Under the pieces are notes generated by a model. The model worked only from the letters and a program-made list of their open reading frames with translations, did not search any database and was not told the DNA's origin. A program made the translations under genes and the position numbers. This document shows, one piece after another, positions 1 to 9,722 of a DNA stretch of 64,000 bases (position 1 is the first letter of the stretch; each line of letters opens with the position of its first letter). The stretch lies in the NCBI RefSeq assembly GCF_024171405.1, contig NZ_JALJZT010000002.1, positions 310,001 to 374,000 on the forward strand, in the 5' to 3' direction. This DNA comes from Qipengyuania citrea (lineage in GTDB: Bacteria; Pseudomonadota; Alphaproteobacteria; Sphingomonadales; Sphingomonadaceae).

Positions 1-1056
1 GAAGCGGATGTGCTCGCCGCCCTTCAGCCGCAGCTGGCGATCGAGCACCAGCGGCGAATTGATGAAGGTGTTGCGGTGCAGCCCGCCCAGCCGCGCAAAC
101 TCGGCATTCTCGAGCCCCGGGATCGTGCGGAAAAGCTCGATCTGCGCGCCGTATTTGAGTTTGGTCTGGAAGCCGACCATGTTCCAAAGCGTGCCCAGCT
201 TGTTGTCCTGCCGTAGCTGCACCACCGCATAGGGCCAGCGTCCCTGCGGGTGTTCCTCGCTGGTGTCGTAGGGATTGTCGAGGCCGACGCCCTTCATCGG
301 GCCATAGCGCAGCGTCTCGACACCGCGCGCGGCCATCACCTCGATCGGCATGCAGCCATCGAAATAGGGCGTGTCGGCTTCCCATTGCTTGAATTCGGTC
401 TTGTCGCCGTCGATCAGGCCCTGGTGGAAAGCGAGATACTGCTCCCTGGTCATCGGGCAGTTGATGTAATCGCCGTCCTCGTTGCTGGCCGCCGTGCGCT
501 TGTTCCAGCGCGACTGGATCCAGCATTTGCTCATGTCGATGCTGTCGCGGTGAATGATCGGCGCGATAGCATCGAAAAAGGCGAGGCGGTCCTGGCCGGT
601 TGCGCCAACAATACTTTCTGCCAGCGTCTGCGCGGTCAGCGGCCCTGTGGAGACAATCGTCGGCCCCTCGGCAGGCAGCGCGTCGACCCTTTCGCGCACC
701 ACGGTGACATTGGGGTGTTCTTCCAGCGTGCGCTGAACCTCGGCCGAAAAGACATCGCGGTCCACTGCCATCGCCGAACCCGCAGGCACGCGCGCGACTT
801 CGCCCGCCCGCATGACCAAGCTGTCGAGCCGGCGCATCTCGTGATGCAGCAGGCCGACGGCGTTCTTGGTATCGTCGTCCGAGCGGAAGCTGTTCGAGCA
901 CACGAGCTCGGCGAGGCCGTCGGTCTGGTGGGCGGGCGTCATCTCGCCGCTGCCGCGCATTTCGGACAGGCGGACGCGGCAGCCGCGGCGTGCGAGCTGC
1001 CATGCGGCTTCGCTCCCCGCGAGGCCGCCGCCGATTATGTGGATATCATGGGTCAT
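1..1056 (-). CDS. trmFO: TrmFO, FAD/folate-dependent tRNA U54 methyltransferase (C-terminus outside window)
   Basis: Methylates U54 in the T-loop of tRNA using methylenetetrahydrofolate and FADH2. From the ATG at 1056 the frame stays open to base 1, giving 352 codons. The family is about 450 residues, so roughly the last 100 lie left of the window. The N-terminus [19 protein letters not shown] is the Rossmann FAD-binding motif, followed by the family-typical [10 protein letters not shown] segment. The gene is divergent from the YhhN-type gene, 53 bases away. The identity is clear from the N-terminal half; nothing odd is seen. Confidence 0.93.
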   Translation of the reverse strand, partial: MTHDIHIIGGGLAGSEAAWQLARRGCRVRLSEMRGSGEMTPAHQTDGLAELVCSNSFRSDDDTKNAVGLLHHEMRRLDSLVMRAGEVARVPAGSAMAVDRDVFSAEVQRTLEEHPNVTVVRERVDALPAEGPTIVSTGPLTAQTLAESIVGATGQDRLAFFDAIAPIIHRDSIDMSKCWIQSRWNKRTAASNEDGDYINCPMTREQYLAFHQGLIDGDKTEFKQWEADTPYFDGCMPIEVMAARGVETLRYGPMKGVGLDNPYDTSEEHPQGRWPYAVVQLRQDNKLGTLWNMVGFQTKLKYGAQIELFRTIPGLENAEFARLGGLHRNTFINSPLVLDRQLRLKGGEHIRF

Positions 1057-1109
1057 CGCGCGCGCCCTAATGCTTGCATGGGCGGTTCGACAAGGCCTAG
1101 CGTCGCGCC

Positions 1110-1778
1110 ATGCCGCACCGTGCCCTCGTCGATCATCGCCCCTGGTTACTTATCAGCCTGATCGCCGGGATCAGCTATTTCTTCGTGAGCGACGCGCCGA
1201 TCGGCGGCATCTGGTTGATGCTGTGGAAGGGGGCGGGGGTTGCTTTCCTCGCCGTCTATGCCGCCTTTCGCGGGCGCGGGTCCGACGGGGCGCTGATTGC
1301 GGCGGCCCTGGCGTTTGGTGCGATGGGCGACATCGCGCTGGAAACCAGCTTCCTGATCGGCGGCGCGCTGTTCGCGATCGGGCATGCCATCGCGATCGTG
1401 CTCTATCTGCGCAACCGGCGCGCCAAGGCCAGTCCGAGCCAGGCGCTTGCGGGGCTGAGCCTGCTGGTGCTGACGCCGCTGATCGCGGCGCTGATGACCT
1501 ACCCCATCGAGAACTGGCTGGTGGCGACGGGCTATTCGGCGATTGTCGGCGCGATGGCAGCGGCGGCGTGGACCAGCCGCTTCCCGCGCTATCGGGTGGG
1601 CCTGGGCGCGGTCATGTTCGTCGTCAGCGACTTGCTGATCTTCGCCCGCGAGGCCGCAGTGCTACCCGATCTGGTCACCGGCTGGCTGATCTGGCCGCTC
1701 TATTACGGTGCCCAGTTCCTCATTGCGGTGGGTGTGGTCCAGACGCTCCGGAAGGATCATGACCGCGCAATAGGCTGA
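1110..1778 (+). CDS. YhhN/TMEM86 family integral membrane protein (lysoplasmalogenase-like)
   Basis: A 222-residue, almost entirely hydrophobic protein with about seven to eight membrane helices. Conserved acidic positions sit inside helices, for example GAMGDIALE near residue 70 and [11 protein letters not shown] near residue 170, which are typical of the YhhN family. TMEM86 members of this family hydrolyse the vinyl-ether bond of lysoplasmalogen. In bacteria the substrate is usually unknown, so the enzymatic role is inferred. The gene stands alone between divergent trmFO and convergent gyrA. Confidence 0.8.
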   Translation: MPHRALVDHRPWLLISLIAGISYFFVSDAPIGGIWLMLWKGAGVAFLAVYAAFRGRGSDGALIAAALAFGAMGDIALETSFLIGGALFAIGHAIAIVLYLRNRRAKASPSQALAGLSLLVLTPLIAALMTYPIENWLVATGYSAIVGAMAAAAWTSRFPRYRVGLGAVMFVVSDLLIFAREAAVLPDLVTGWLIWPLYYGAQFLIAVGVVQTLRKDHDRAIG

Positions 1779-1793
1779 CCGGCCGAAGCAAAC

Positions 1794-1826
1794 AGCCCGC
1801 GCACGGCGCTGGGCCGGACGCGGGCT
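1794..1826 (-). terminator. Hairpin between convergent YhhN gene and gyrA
   Basis: An 8-bp perfect stem (AGCCCGCG at 1794-1801 with CGCGGGCT at 1819-1826) encloses a 17-base loop that can itself pair. On the leftward strand it is followed by a T-rich stretch (TGTTTGCTT), so it fits a weak intrinsic terminator for gyrA. The T tract is imperfect. Confidence 0.5.
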
Positions 1827-1855
1827 GGAAGGTGGATCGACACAGGGGCGTGCGA

Positions 1856-4693
1856 CTAGCCGCCCGGTTCCTCGTCGATGTTCTTGTCCGAATGCACAGT
1901 GGTGTAGGGCTCGGTCTTGTCGAGCCCGCCGCGGTCGGCGATTTCGTCCGCCACCGCCTCTTCCGCCTCGTTCTCGGGTTCCTCGGTCTCGTCGATGCGC
2001 GCGGCGCCGACGATCTGCTCGCCCTTGGCGACGTTGAAGATACGCACGCCCGACGATCCGCGTCCCGAGATCGAATAGCCTTCATGCGTCTCGAAACCGT
2101 CTTCGAGCATGTGGCGGAACTGCAGCGGCAGGCGGATCAGTTTCGCCCGGTCGGTCACCAGCATCAACTGCATGCCGTGGCGTACGGGGAAGCTGGCGAC
2201 GACTGGACCATTGCGATCCGGATTGCTCGTCGGTTCGCCGATATTGGTCAGGCCCTGACCGCCGCGCCCGGTGGTGCGATATTCGTACGCGGTCGAGATC
2301 TTGCCATAGCCATTGGCGGTCAGCGTCAGGATGAATTCCTCCGCCTCGGCCATCTCGGCAACCTTCGCCTCGTCGAGCGTCGGGGTGTTCTCGTTGTTCT
2401 TCCAGTCGGCGGCGCGGAGATAGGCATCGCGCACATCGGTATCGCGTTCGCCGGTTTCGAGCACCGCCATCGAGACGACCTTCTGGCCATCCTTGAGCTT
2501 CATGCCGCGGACGCCGATCCCGGTCCGGCTCTTGGTTTCGCGCGCATCGGTGGCGGAGAAGCGGATCGCCTTGCCGGCATCCGACGCAAGGAAGATTTCC
2601 TGGTCTTCCTTGAGCAGCCGCACGCCGATGAGCCGGTCACCGCTGCCTTCGACGAAGCCCATCGCGTATTTGCCATTGCTGGGCACGTTGGTGAAGGCAT
2701 CCATCGAATTGCGCCGCACCATCCCCTGTTCGGTGGCGAAAACGATGTTGAGCGTGCTCCACTCGCTTTCGTCCTCGGGCAGGGGGAGGACGTTGGTAAC
2801 GCGTTCCTCGTCGCCCAGTGGCAGCAGATTGACCATCGGACGGCCCTTGGTCTGCGGTCCGCCTTCGGGAAGCTTCCACACCTTCATGCGGTAGACGCGG
2901 CCGGTATTGGTGAAGAAAAGCACGGGGTTATGCGTCGAAGTGACGAACATTTCGACGACTGCGTCTTCTTCCTTGGTGGCCATTCCGCTGCGTCCCTTGC
3001 CGCCGCGCGCCTGGGCGCGGAAGGCATCGAGCGGGGTGCGCTTGATATAGCCGCCATGCGTGACCGTAACGACCATCTCCTCGCGCTCGATCAGGTCTTC
3101 GTCCTCGATCCCGTCCCACGCGGGGGCGATTTCGCTGATCCGAGGCGTGGCATAGGTGTTGCGGATCTCTTCGAGCTCTTCACGCAGCACGGCGTAGAGC
3201 TTCACCCGGTCGGCAAGGATCGAGAGGTATTCCTCGATCGCCAAACTGAGATCCTTGAGTTCGTCACCGATCTCGTCGCGGCCCAGTGCGGTCAGGCGAT
3301 GCAGCCGCAGATCGAGGATCGCCTTCACCTGTCGTTCGGACAGGCGATAGGTCCCGCCCGATTGTTCGTCGGTCGGTTCGATCGCTTCGACCAGCGCGAT
3401 ATACTGCGCGATATCGCCGATCGGCCATTCCTTGACGAGCAGCTTGGCGCGCGCCTCCGCCGGATTGGGCGAACTGCGGATCATCGCCACGACCTCGTCG
3501 AGGTTGGACACGGCGACGACCAGGCCAAGCAAGATGTGCGCGCGTTCGCGGGCCTTGTTCAGTTCGAACTTGGTCCGCCGCGTGATGACCTCTTCGCGGA
3601 AGGTGATGAAGGCCTGGATGAAGTCGCGAAGCGTCAGCACTTCGGGGCGGCCGCCGCGGATTGCCAGCATATTCGCGGGGAAGCTCGCCTGCGCCGGGGT
3701 ATAGCGCCAGATCTGGTTGAGCACGACTTCGGGCGAGGCATCGCGCTTGAGGTCGACGACCATCCGCACACCTTCGCGGCTCGATTCGTCGCGGATGTCG
3801 GAGACACCTTCGATCCGCTTCTCCTTCGCGGCTTCGGCGATCTTCTCGACCAATGCGTTCTTGCCGACCTGATAGGGGATCGACGTCAGCACGATCGACT
3901 GGCGGTTGCCCTTGGTTTCGATCTCGTGGCGGGCACGCTGGAGAATCGACCCGCGACCGGTGGTATAGGCCGAGCGCGCGCCCGATTTGCCGAGGATAAG
4001 CGGCGCAGTGGGGAAATCCGGCCCCGGAATGATCTCGAACAGTTCTTCGGAGGTAATCGCGGGGTTCTCGATAAAGGCGAGACAGCCGTCGATCACTTCG
4101 CCCAGATTATGCGGCGGGATATTGGTCGCCATGCCGACCGCGATGCCGCCCGCACCATTGACCAGAAGGTTCGGGAAACGCGCCGGGAGCACCGTTGGTT
4201 CGCGTCGCGAGCCATCGTAATTGTCGGTGAAATCGACGGTGTCCTTGTCGAGATCGTCGAGCAGCGAGTTGGCGACCCGCGCCAGTCGCGCTTCGGTATA
4301 ACGCATGCTAGCCGGCGGATCGGGATCCATCGAGCCGAAATTGCCCTGGCCATCGATCAGCGGGACCCGCAGCGACCAGTCTTGCGTCATGCGCGCCAGC
4401 GCATCGTAGATCGCGGAATCGCCGTGCGGGTGATAGTTACCCATCACGTCGCCAACGATCTTGGCGCTCTTGCGATAGGCTCGTCCGGCGACGAAGCCGC
4501 CTTCCTGGCTCGCAAAAAGAATGCGCCGGTGGACCGGCTTGAGGCCGTCACGCACATCGGGGAGCGCCCGGCTCACGATCACGCTCATCGCGTAATCGAG
4601 ATAGCTGGTTTTCATTTCATCGACGATGTCGATGCGCGCGTATTCTTCACCGCCGGGAGCGGGAATATCGAGAAGATCGGTATCGTCGGACAA
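1856..4693 (-). CDS. gyrA: DNA gyrase subunit A
   Basis: Type II topoisomerase subunit that cuts and rejoins DNA; with GyrB it introduces negative supercoils. The core opens with [20 protein letters not shown]. The quinolone-determining region [15 protein letters not shown] keeps the usual Ser and Asp. The catalytic Tyr is in MRYTEARLA. The GyrA box QARGGKG marks it as gyrase rather than ParC. The C-terminus is acidic. The start is taken as TTG at 4693 (product [18 protein letters not shown]), with GGA eight bases upstream, giving 945 residues. The frame continues further upstream, but that sequence is low-complexity and unlike GyrA. No partner gene is adjacent. Confidence 0.96.
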   Translation of the reverse strand: MSDDTDLLDIPAPGGEEYARIDIVDEMKTSYLDYAMSVIVSRALPDVRDGLKPVHRRILFASQEGGFVAGRAYRKSAKIVGDVMGNYHPHGDSAIYDALARMTQDWSLRVPLIDGQGNFGSMDPDPPASMRYTEARLARVANSLLDDLDKDTVDFTDNYDGSRREPTVLPARFPNLLVNGAGGIAVGMATNIPPHNLGEVIDGCLAFIENPAITSEELFEIIPGPDFPTAPLILGKSGARSAYTTGRGSILQRARHEIETKGNRQSIVLTSIPYQVGKNALVEKIAEAAKEKRIEGVSDIRDESSREGVRMVVDLKRDASPEVVLNQIWRYTPAQASFPANMLAIRGGRPEVLTLRDFIQAFITFREEVITRRTKFELNKARERAHILLGLVVAVSNLDEVVAMIRSSPNPAEARAKLLVKEWPIGDIAQYIALVEAIEPTDEQSGGTYRLSERQVKAILDLRLHRLTALGRDEIGDELKDLSLAIEEYLSILADRVKLYAVLREELEEIRNTYATPRISEIAPAWDGIEDEDLIEREEMVVTVTHGGYIKRTPLDAFRAQARGGKGRSGMATKEEDAVVEMFVTSTHNPVLFFTNTGRVYRMKVWKLPEGGPQTKGRPMVNLLPLGDEERVTNVLPLPEDESEWSTLNIVFATEQGMVRRNSMDAFTNVPSNGKYAMGFVEGSGDRLIGVRLLKEDQEIFLASDAGKAIRFSATDARETKSRTGIGVRGMKLKDGQKVVSMAVLETGERDTDVRDAYLRAADWKNNENTPTLDEAKVAEMAEAEEFILTLTANGYGKISTAYEYRTTGRGGQGLTNIGEPTSNPDRNGPVVASFPVRHGMQLMLVTDRAKLIRLPLQFRHMLEDGFETHEGYSISGRGSSGVRIFNVAKGEQIVGAARIDETEEPENEAEEAVADEIADRGGLDKTEPYTTVHSDKNIDEEPGG

Positions 4694-4996
4694 GATGTGT
4701 TTCCGTACTGCGAAATGCTTATGTTCTGATGGTTTGGAGCCTAGGCGAAAGGGCGCGCTAGCGCCACTCGCGAGCGGGAACCAAAGCCCGGTTTCGCGCG
4801 CTTTTTCCACATATGGGTGGTGCAGTCGCGAATAGTAACCATGAACCGGGGGGCGGAGGCGCATTCAATGCGCGTTCAGCCCCGTTCCGGTAGAAGAATT
4901 TGCAATGAGCGCCCGCACGCGGCATGTGCCGCCCAGTCCTTTTCATATCGGCGCCCGGCGCGCTCAGCCCCCTTTTCACTCTTGGGAGTTTACCAC
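4694..4996. other. 303-base intergenic region between divergent gyrA and the TPR gene
   Basis: No gene is supported here. The stretch must hold the divergent promoters of gyrA and the exported TPR gene. Visible structures are two short inverted repeats: GGCGC-GCTA-GCGCC at 4752-4765 and GCGCATT-C-AATGCGC at 4859-4873. A GGGAG ribosome-binding site sits at 4984-4988, before the TPR start. No promoter can be assigned with confidence. Confidence 0.6.
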
Positions 4997-6277
4997 ATGA
5001 TTTTCACTCGTCTCGCCCGCAAGAACGGCGCAGCTTCGACCTTCGCTCTGGCCATCGCTCTGGCGACCGGCGGCGTGATCGGCGCCGCGGCAATCGAAAC
5101 TCCGGCATTCGCGCAGAAGAAGTCGAAGCCGAAATATTCGAAGGCCTTCATCGCGACCTACCAGCCGCTCGAAGTCATCGCGACTACCGAGCCGCTCGAC
5201 TATCCCGCGCTCAAGGCGGGCTTTCCCGGCCTGATCGCAGCGACCGAGAACAATGACGACCGCTATGCGGCGGGCAGCTTCATCTATTCCAACGCTGCCA
5301 AGCAGCAGGACCAGACGGTCGCGCTGCAGGGCATGGAACTGATGCTGCAGAGCGGCAATGTGCCCGAAGAAAACATCGGCCAGTTCAACTTCGTTGCCGG
5401 GCAGCTCGCCTATGCGGCGGAGGATTATGCCAAGGCACGGCCCTACTTCCAGGCTTCGGCAGACGCCGGCTATACCGACAATGATCCGCTGATCTTCGTC
5501 GCGGAAAGCTACTTCGCGGAAGACCAGGCGCAGCAGGGTCTTACCTATCTGAGCGACCTCATCAACGCCAAGGTCGCTGCCGGTGAACCGGTCGACGAGG
5601 CATGGCTGAAGCGCGGTCTGGCGCAGGCTTACAACAACAACCTCAACGCCGAGGCCAACAAGTATTCGAGCTGGTACGTGACCCAGTACCCGGGCGAGGA
5701 CAGCTGGGGCGATGCGGTCGCCATCCTGCTGAACACCGGTGGTTACGAGAACCCCGAGATCCTCGACCTTCTGCGTCTCGGCAAGCGGGTTGGCGTCCTG
5801 CGCGACGGCAAGCTGTATCTCGAATATGTCGACGCCGCCGATTATCGCCGCCTTCCCGCGGAAGTGGTTTCGGTAATCGACGAGGGCTATGAGAAGGGCT
5901 TCCTCGACCGGACCGATCCCTATGTCACCGACACCCGCCGCCAGGCCGCCGAGCGCACGGCAGCCGACCGGGCCGATATGGACGGGCTGATTGCCGACGC
6001 GAACAAGGCGGGTGCGACTATCAACACCGTTCTCGCTGCGGGCGACACCCTGCTCAGCCACGATCGTCCGGCGGATGCGGAAACCTTCTACACGAAGGCG
6101 CTGGCCATTCCGGGTGCCAATACGGCGATGATCATGACCCGCCTTGGGATCGCCCAGTTCGACCAGGGCAAATTCGCCGAAGCCGAAGCGACCTTCAATA
6201 AGGTCGAAGGTGCGCGCAAGCCGATCGCTAATCTGTGGGCGATTTACACCGCACAGCAGGCTGCAGATACGATGTAA
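4997..6277 (+). CDS. Exported tetratricopeptide-repeat protein, unknown function
   Basis: A 426-residue protein beginning with an N-terminal signal peptide (MIFTRLARKNG, then a hydrophobic stretch to about residue 36, cleavage likely after TPAFA). The mature protein is predicted periplasmic. Helical TPR-like pairs are visible around residues 130-160 (AEDYAKARPYFQASADAGY) and near the C-terminus (DAETFYTKALAIPG; then FAEAEATF). There is no catalytic motif. The ATG at 4997 is chosen for its GGGAG eight bases upstream and because the signal peptide follows directly. It has its own promoter region and terminator and is monocistronic. The function is not recognised; such proteins often scaffold envelope complexes. 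Confidence 0.85.
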   Translation: MIFTRLARKNGAASTFALAIALATGGVIGAAAIETPAFAQKKSKPKYSKAFIATYQPLEVIATTEPLDYPALKAGFPGLIAATENNDDRYAAGSFIYSNAAKQQDQTVALQGMELMLQSGNVPEENIGQFNFVAGQLAYAAEDYAKARPYFQASADAGYTDNDPLIFVAESYFAEDQAQQGLTYLSDLINAKVAAGEPVDEAWLKRGLAQAYNNNLNAEANKYSSWYVTQYPGEDSWGDAVAILLNTGGYENPEILDLLRLGKRVGVLRDGKLYLEYVDAADYRRLPAEVVSVIDEGYEKGFLDRTDPYVTDTRRQAAERTAADRADMDGLIADANKAGATINTVLAAGDTLLSHDRPADAETFYTKALAIPGANTAMIMTRLGIAQFDQGKFAEAEATFNKVEGARKPIANLWAIYTAQQAADTM

Positions 6278-6302
6278 GAGCGTTTAGCTCGGACCGAATG
6301 AG

Positions 6303-6334
6303 AAGGGCGCGGACTGCGGTTCGCGCCCTTTTTT
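6303..6334 (+). terminator. Rho-independent terminator of the TPR gene
   Basis: A 9-bp perfect stem (AAGGGCGCG at 6303-6311, CGCGCCCTT at 6322-6330) with a 10-base loop, followed by an unbroken T run to 6334. It lies 25 bases after the TPR stop and just before the stop of the convergent NYN gene. Confidence 0.9.
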
Positions 6335-6336
6335 CG

Positions 6337-7056
6337 TCAGCGCAACCGCTTGACGAAGCTCTGGCCGTTCCCGCGGCGTTCGACCGAGAAATTGGGGATC
6401 GTCTCGATCAGATCAGTGAGCCGCGCAAACCCGTAGTTGCGGGTGTCGAAGCTCGACCGGTTGCCCGCCCGCTGACCGACTTCGGACAAATTGGCGTAAC
6501 CCTTGTCGTCGCGCTTGCTGGCGGCATAGGCATCGAACAAGAGGTCGAGCAGTTCCTTGTCGAGAACGTTCGATTCCTTGCTCGGTCCGCCTTCCTTGCG
6601 GCTGCCTTTTTCGGCCTTGATCAGCGCATTCACGTCGATGAAACGGGTGCAGGCCTGGCGGAATGCTTCGGGGGTCTTCGCGCCGCCGAAACCGTACACC
6701 GGCAGGCCGTCCTGCCGGATACGCATGGCAAGCGGCATGAAATCGCTGTCCGAACTCATGATCCCGAAGCCGTGGACGCGGCCGCGATAGAGCAGGTCCA
6801 TCGCATCGATCGTCATCTTCATGTCGGTGGCGTTCTTGCCCTTGGTCATGTCGAACTGCTGCTGCGGTTCGATGCCATAGCGGTGCATCAGGTCGATCCA
6901 GCCCTTGAGGCTGGTCTTGCGCCAATTGCCATAGGCCCGGCGGATATTCACCTGGCCCAGCTCGGCGAGGACGGTCAGGACCGGATCGATCCCCGAGGGG
7001 CTCGCATTATCCGAATCGATGAGAAGGGCGATGTTGCGCTGTTCGAATTCCGACAT
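6337..7056 (-). CDS. NYN-domain ribonuclease-like protein with C-terminal LOTUS/OST-HTH domain
   Basis: A 239-residue protein. Residues 8-150 form an NYN (PIN-like) nuclease fold. Acidic metal-site candidates are LLIDSDNAS near the N-terminus, NATDMKMTIDAMDLL in the middle and IMSSDSDFMPLA. Residues about 165-235 resemble a LOTUS/OST-HTH RNA-binding winged helix (YANLSEVGQRAG, then NYGFARLTDLIE). The family is predicted to cleave or bind RNA, but bacterial substrates are unknown. GGAG lies just upstream of the ATG. It is convergent with the TPR gene and 36 bases downstream of the carbonic anhydrase gene. Confidence 0.85.
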   Translation of the reverse strand: MSEFEQRNIALLIDSDNASPSGIDPVLTVLAELGQVNIRRAYGNWRKTSLKGWIDLMHRYGIEPQQQFDMTKGKNATDMKMTIDAMDLLYRGRVHGFGIMSSDSDFMPLAMRIRQDGLPVYGFGGAKTPEAFRQACTRFIDVNALIKAEKGSRKEGGPSKESNVLDKELLDLLFDAYAASKRDDKGYANLSEVGQRAGNRSSFDTRNYGFARLTDLIETIPNFSVERRGNGQSFVKRLR

Positions 7057-7092
7057 GCCCGCTCCATGACCGCAGTACCCGCGCGGCGCAAG

Positions 7093-7731
7093 TCACGAGG
7101 CGGGCAGGAACTCCCCGCTCGCTTCGTCGAGCAGGTGCAGGATGCCATCCGAAATCGCGAAATAGGCGCCGCGCACGGCGAGCGATCCGTCGGCTTCCTT
7201 CTCTCGCACGCAGGGGAAGGTGCGCAGGTTTTCCAGGCTGACCTTGACCGCCGCCAGTTCCATTGCGCGCTCTGCGGCGCGTCCGCTGGTGCCCTGCGTG
7301 GCGGCGATCGGTCCGCGTACCGTATCGAGCATGTCGATCCAATGCGCGACGAAGCCACCTTCGCCGAGCTCATTGCCATGCAAGTCCTGCGTCAGCGCGG
7401 CCTTGCAGCCGCCGCACATGCCGTGGCCCATAACGACCACTTCGCGCACCTTGAGGAACTGGACGGCAAATTCGAGCGCGGCCGATACGCCGTGACGTCC
7501 GGGGGTGGTTTCGAATGGCGGGACCAGCGCCGCGACATTGCGGACGACGAATATCTCGCCCGGATCGACGTCGAAAATCTGCGCCGGATCGACCCGGCTG
7601 TCCGAACAGGCGATGACCATGACCTGCGGCGACTGGCCGCCCTTGAGCTGCTCCCAGCGATCGTGCTGGCGCTGCCAGTCGCCTTCGCGGAAACGGCCAT
7701 ATCCTTCAATCATATCGGCAAATGTCTTCAT
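7093..7731 (-). CDS. Beta-class carbonic anhydrase
   Basis: Interconverts CO2 and bicarbonate. The zinc and catalytic motifs are complete: CSDSRVDP (Cys plus the Asp-Arg dyad) and GHGMCGGC (His and Cys ligands). The 212-residue length fits the family. The start is ATG at 7731, preceded by GAGG. A longer frame to 7767 exists, but its extra residues are unlike the family. It is divergent from lipA, and the NYN gene follows 36 bases downstream on the same strand. Confidence 0.94.
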   Translation of the reverse strand: MKTFADMIEGYGRFREGDWQRQHDRWEQLKGGQSPQVMVIACSDSRVDPAQIFDVDPGEIFVVRNVAALVPPFETTPGRHGVSAALEFAVQFLKVREVVVMGHGMCGGCKAALTQDLHGNELGEGGFVAHWIDMLDTVRGPIAATQGTSGRAAERAMELAAVKVSLENLRTFPCVREKEADGSLAVRGAYFAISDGILHLLDEASGEFLPAS

Positions 7732-7816
7732 GCGCCCTCCGCTGCCCGGAAACGTGGTGCGACGCAAGTACCGGTGCGACTGGCGGTGGGTTGCCGTGGG
7801 CGGGGAGGGGGCCTAG

Positions 7817-8770
7817 ATGGGCGGCGACATGAACGACCTCTCCTCCGCACCCCAGCCCGAGGGCGAACGCCCCAAGATGCAACGCAAGCCCGACTGGATC
7901 AGGGTCAAGGCGCCCGTCAGCAAGGGCTATCAGGAAACGCGCAAGCTGATGCGCGAACTCAATTTGCACACGGTGTGCGAGGAAGCGGCCTGTCCGAACA
8001 TTGGCGAATGCTGGACCAAGAAACACGCCACGGTGATGATCCTTGGCGATACCTGCACGCGCGCCTGCCGGTTCTGCAACATCAAGACGGGCATGCCGAT
8101 GCCGGTCGATCCGCTCGAGCCCGAGCACACCGCGACCGCTGCGGCGGCGATGGGGCTGGAGCATATCGTGATCACCAGCGTCGACCGCGACGATCTGCCC
8201 GATCGCGGTGCGGGACAGTTCGTCAAGGTCATCAACGCGCTGCGCCGCGAAACGCCGAATACGACGATCGAAATCCTCACGCCCGACTTCAAGGGACGGA
8301 TGAAGGAGTCGATCGCGGAAATCTGCGAAGCTGGACCCGACGTGTTCAACCACAATCTGGAAACCGTCCCGCGGCTCTATCCCACGATCCGCCCGGGTGC
8401 GCGCTATTACGCTTCGCTGCGCCTGCTCGAAGAGGCAAAGGCGAACAACCCGCTGATCTTCACCAAATCGGGCATCATGCTCGGCCTTGGGGAGGGGCGG
8501 CTCGAAGTGCACCAGGTGATGGACGACATGCGCAGTGCGGGTATCGATTTCATCACCATGGGCCAGTATCTCCAGCCCACGCCCAAGCATGCCAAGGTCG
8601 AGGATTTCGTCACGCCCAAGCAGTTCGCTGCCTATGGTTCGATCGCGCGCGCCAAGGGCTTCCTCCAGGTCGCCTCGAGCCCGCTGACCCGGTCGAGCTA
8701 TCATGCGGGTGACGATTTCGCCGAAATGCGCGCAGCGCGCGAAGCAAAGCTAGCCAAGCAGGGCGCCTGA
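7817..8770 (+). CDS. lipA: Lipoyl synthase
   Basis: Radical-SAM enzyme that inserts two sulfurs into octanoyl groups on lipoyl domains (for example PdhC, also in this window). Both [4Fe-4S] cluster motifs are present: the auxiliary one, [12 protein letters not shown], and the radical-SAM one, CTRACRFCN. The length of 317 residues is normal. A second ATG at 7829 (MNDLSSAPQ) is an equally possible start; GGGGAGGGGG precedes both. The stop overlaps the ratA start by one base (TGATG), suggesting translational coupling. Confidence 0.97.
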   Translation: MGGDMNDLSSAPQPEGERPKMQRKPDWIRVKAPVSKGYQETRKLMRELNLHTVCEEAACPNIGECWTKKHATVMILGDTCTRACRFCNIKTGMPMPVDPLEPEHTATAAAAMGLEHIVITSVDRDDLPDRGAGQFVKVINALRRETPNTTIEILTPDFKGRMKESIAEICEAGPDVFNHNLETVPRLYPTIRPGARYYASLRLLEEAKANNPLIFTKSGIMLGLGEGRLEVHQVMDDMRSAGIDFITMGQYLQPTPKHAKVEDFVTPKQFAAYGSIARAKGFLQVASSPLTRSSYHAGDDFAEMRAAREAKLAKQGA

Positions 8771-9225
8771 TGCCCGGCATCCGTGAGAAACGGCGGCTGC
8801 CCTACAGCCAGGAGCAGATGTTCGACCTCGTCGCCGATGTCGGCAGCTATGGCGAGTTCCTGCCGTGGGTCGTCGCGACCCGCGTGCGCAGCGACAGCGA
8901 AACCGAAATGACCGCCGACATGCTGGTCGGGTTCAAGGCAATCCGCGAGAAGTTTACCTCACGCGTCGTCAAGCAGCGGCCCGAGCATCTCGAAGTGTTC
9001 TACGTCGATGGGCCGCTCAAGGATCTCGACAACAACTGGACCTTCACGCCCACCGAAGACGGCGGATGCGAGATCGATTTCTGCGTCGATTTCACCTTCC
9101 GCAACGCCGTGTTCGAGGCGCTGGCCGGGCAGTATTTCGACCGCGCTTTCCGCAAGATGGTGCAGGCCTTCGAAGACCGCGCCGATGCGCTCTATGGCCG
9201 GGAAAACGCCGCCGCCAACCTTTAG
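8770..9225 (+). CDS. RatA/COQ10-type START-domain protein
   Basis: A 151-residue SRPBCC (START-like) protein of the COQ10/RatA family. Such proteins bind ubiquinone or related lipids and help respiratory quinone function; the E. coli homologue was described as ribosome-associating toxin RatA. It starts with the typical [20 protein letters not shown], and VGFKAIREKFTSRV lies in the middle. It is coupled to lipA by a one-base overlap, as in many alphaproteobacteria. Its stop overlaps the convergent pncC stop by four bases (TTAG). A quinone role is more likely here than a toxin role. Confidence 0.88.
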   Translation: MPGIREKRRLPYSQEQMFDLVADVGSYGEFLPWVVATRVRSDSETEMTADMLVGFKAIREKFTSRVVKQRPEHLEVFYVDGPLKDLDNNWTFTPTEDGGCEIDFCVDFTFRNAVFEALAGQYFDRAFRKMVQAFEDRADALYGRENAAANL

Positions 9226-9722
9226 GGCAGCAATAGTTCGAGCGCGCAAATCGTCGCGGCGCGGCGGATATCCGCGCGCGAGGTCGGTTCGAAGAGCTTG
9301 AGCTCGCCCTCGGGCTCACCCTCATCGCCGCGCACCACGCGCGCAAAGACGACCGTACCCACAGGCTTGAGATCGGTGCCGCCACCGGGGCCGGCAACGC
9401 CGCTGATCGCGACCGCGACATCGGCCTTGCTCTTCTCCAGCGCGCCCTTGGCCATCGCCCAGGCACAAGCGATCGACACCGCGCCGAAGGTTTCGATGAT
9501 CTCGAGCGGGACGCCGAGCGTTTCCATCTTCGATTCGTTGGAATAGGTCACGAAGCCGCGATCGAACATGGCGGACGATCCGGGAATCTCGGTCAAGGCC
9601 GCGGCGACCAGGCCACCGGTGCAACTTTCCGCCACGGCGACCTGCCGGCCGGCGGCGGAATTGGCTTCGACGACCGTGCGCGCGAGGTCTTCGATATCCG
9701 GCGGGAGAAGGGCGGTGGTCAT
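9222..9722 (-). CDS. pncC: CinA C-terminal domain protein, nicotinamide-nucleotide amidase (PncC type)
   Basis: Stand-alone CinA C-terminal domain of 166 residues, predicted to deamidate nicotinamide mononucleotide to nicotinate mononucleotide in pyridine-nucleotide recycling. Diagnostic motifs are VAVAESCTGGLVAAALTEIP, then VTYSNESK and ISGVAGPGGGT. The N-terminal MoCF-like domain of full CinA is absent, as in E. coli PncC. The start at 9722 overlaps the stop of the upstream periplasmic gene (ATGA). A longer frame to 9851 belongs to that gene's region and is not used. Confidence 0.9.
   Translation of the reverse strand: MTTALLPPDIEDLARTVVEANSAAGRQVAVAESCTGGLVAAALTEIPGSSAMFDRGFVTYSNESKMETLGVPLEIIETFGAVSIACAWAMAKGALEKSKADVAVAISGVAGPGGGTDLKPVGTVVFARVVRGDEGEPEGELKLFEPTSRADIRRAATICALELLLP

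Noticed and set aside
1832-4729. 965-residue open frame on the + strand opposite gyrA
   Set aside because: It is the antisense of gyrA; the minus frame has all GyrA motifs. Long antisense frames are expected at this GC content.
7706-8704. 332-residue open frame antisense to lipA
   Set aside because: The lipA frame carries both Fe-S cluster motifs and normal length; the antisense frame is a composition artefact.
8770-9225. ratA as half of a toxin-antitoxin pair
   Set aside because: No antitoxin gene is adjacent; it is coupled to lipA, which fits the COQ10-like quinone role instead.
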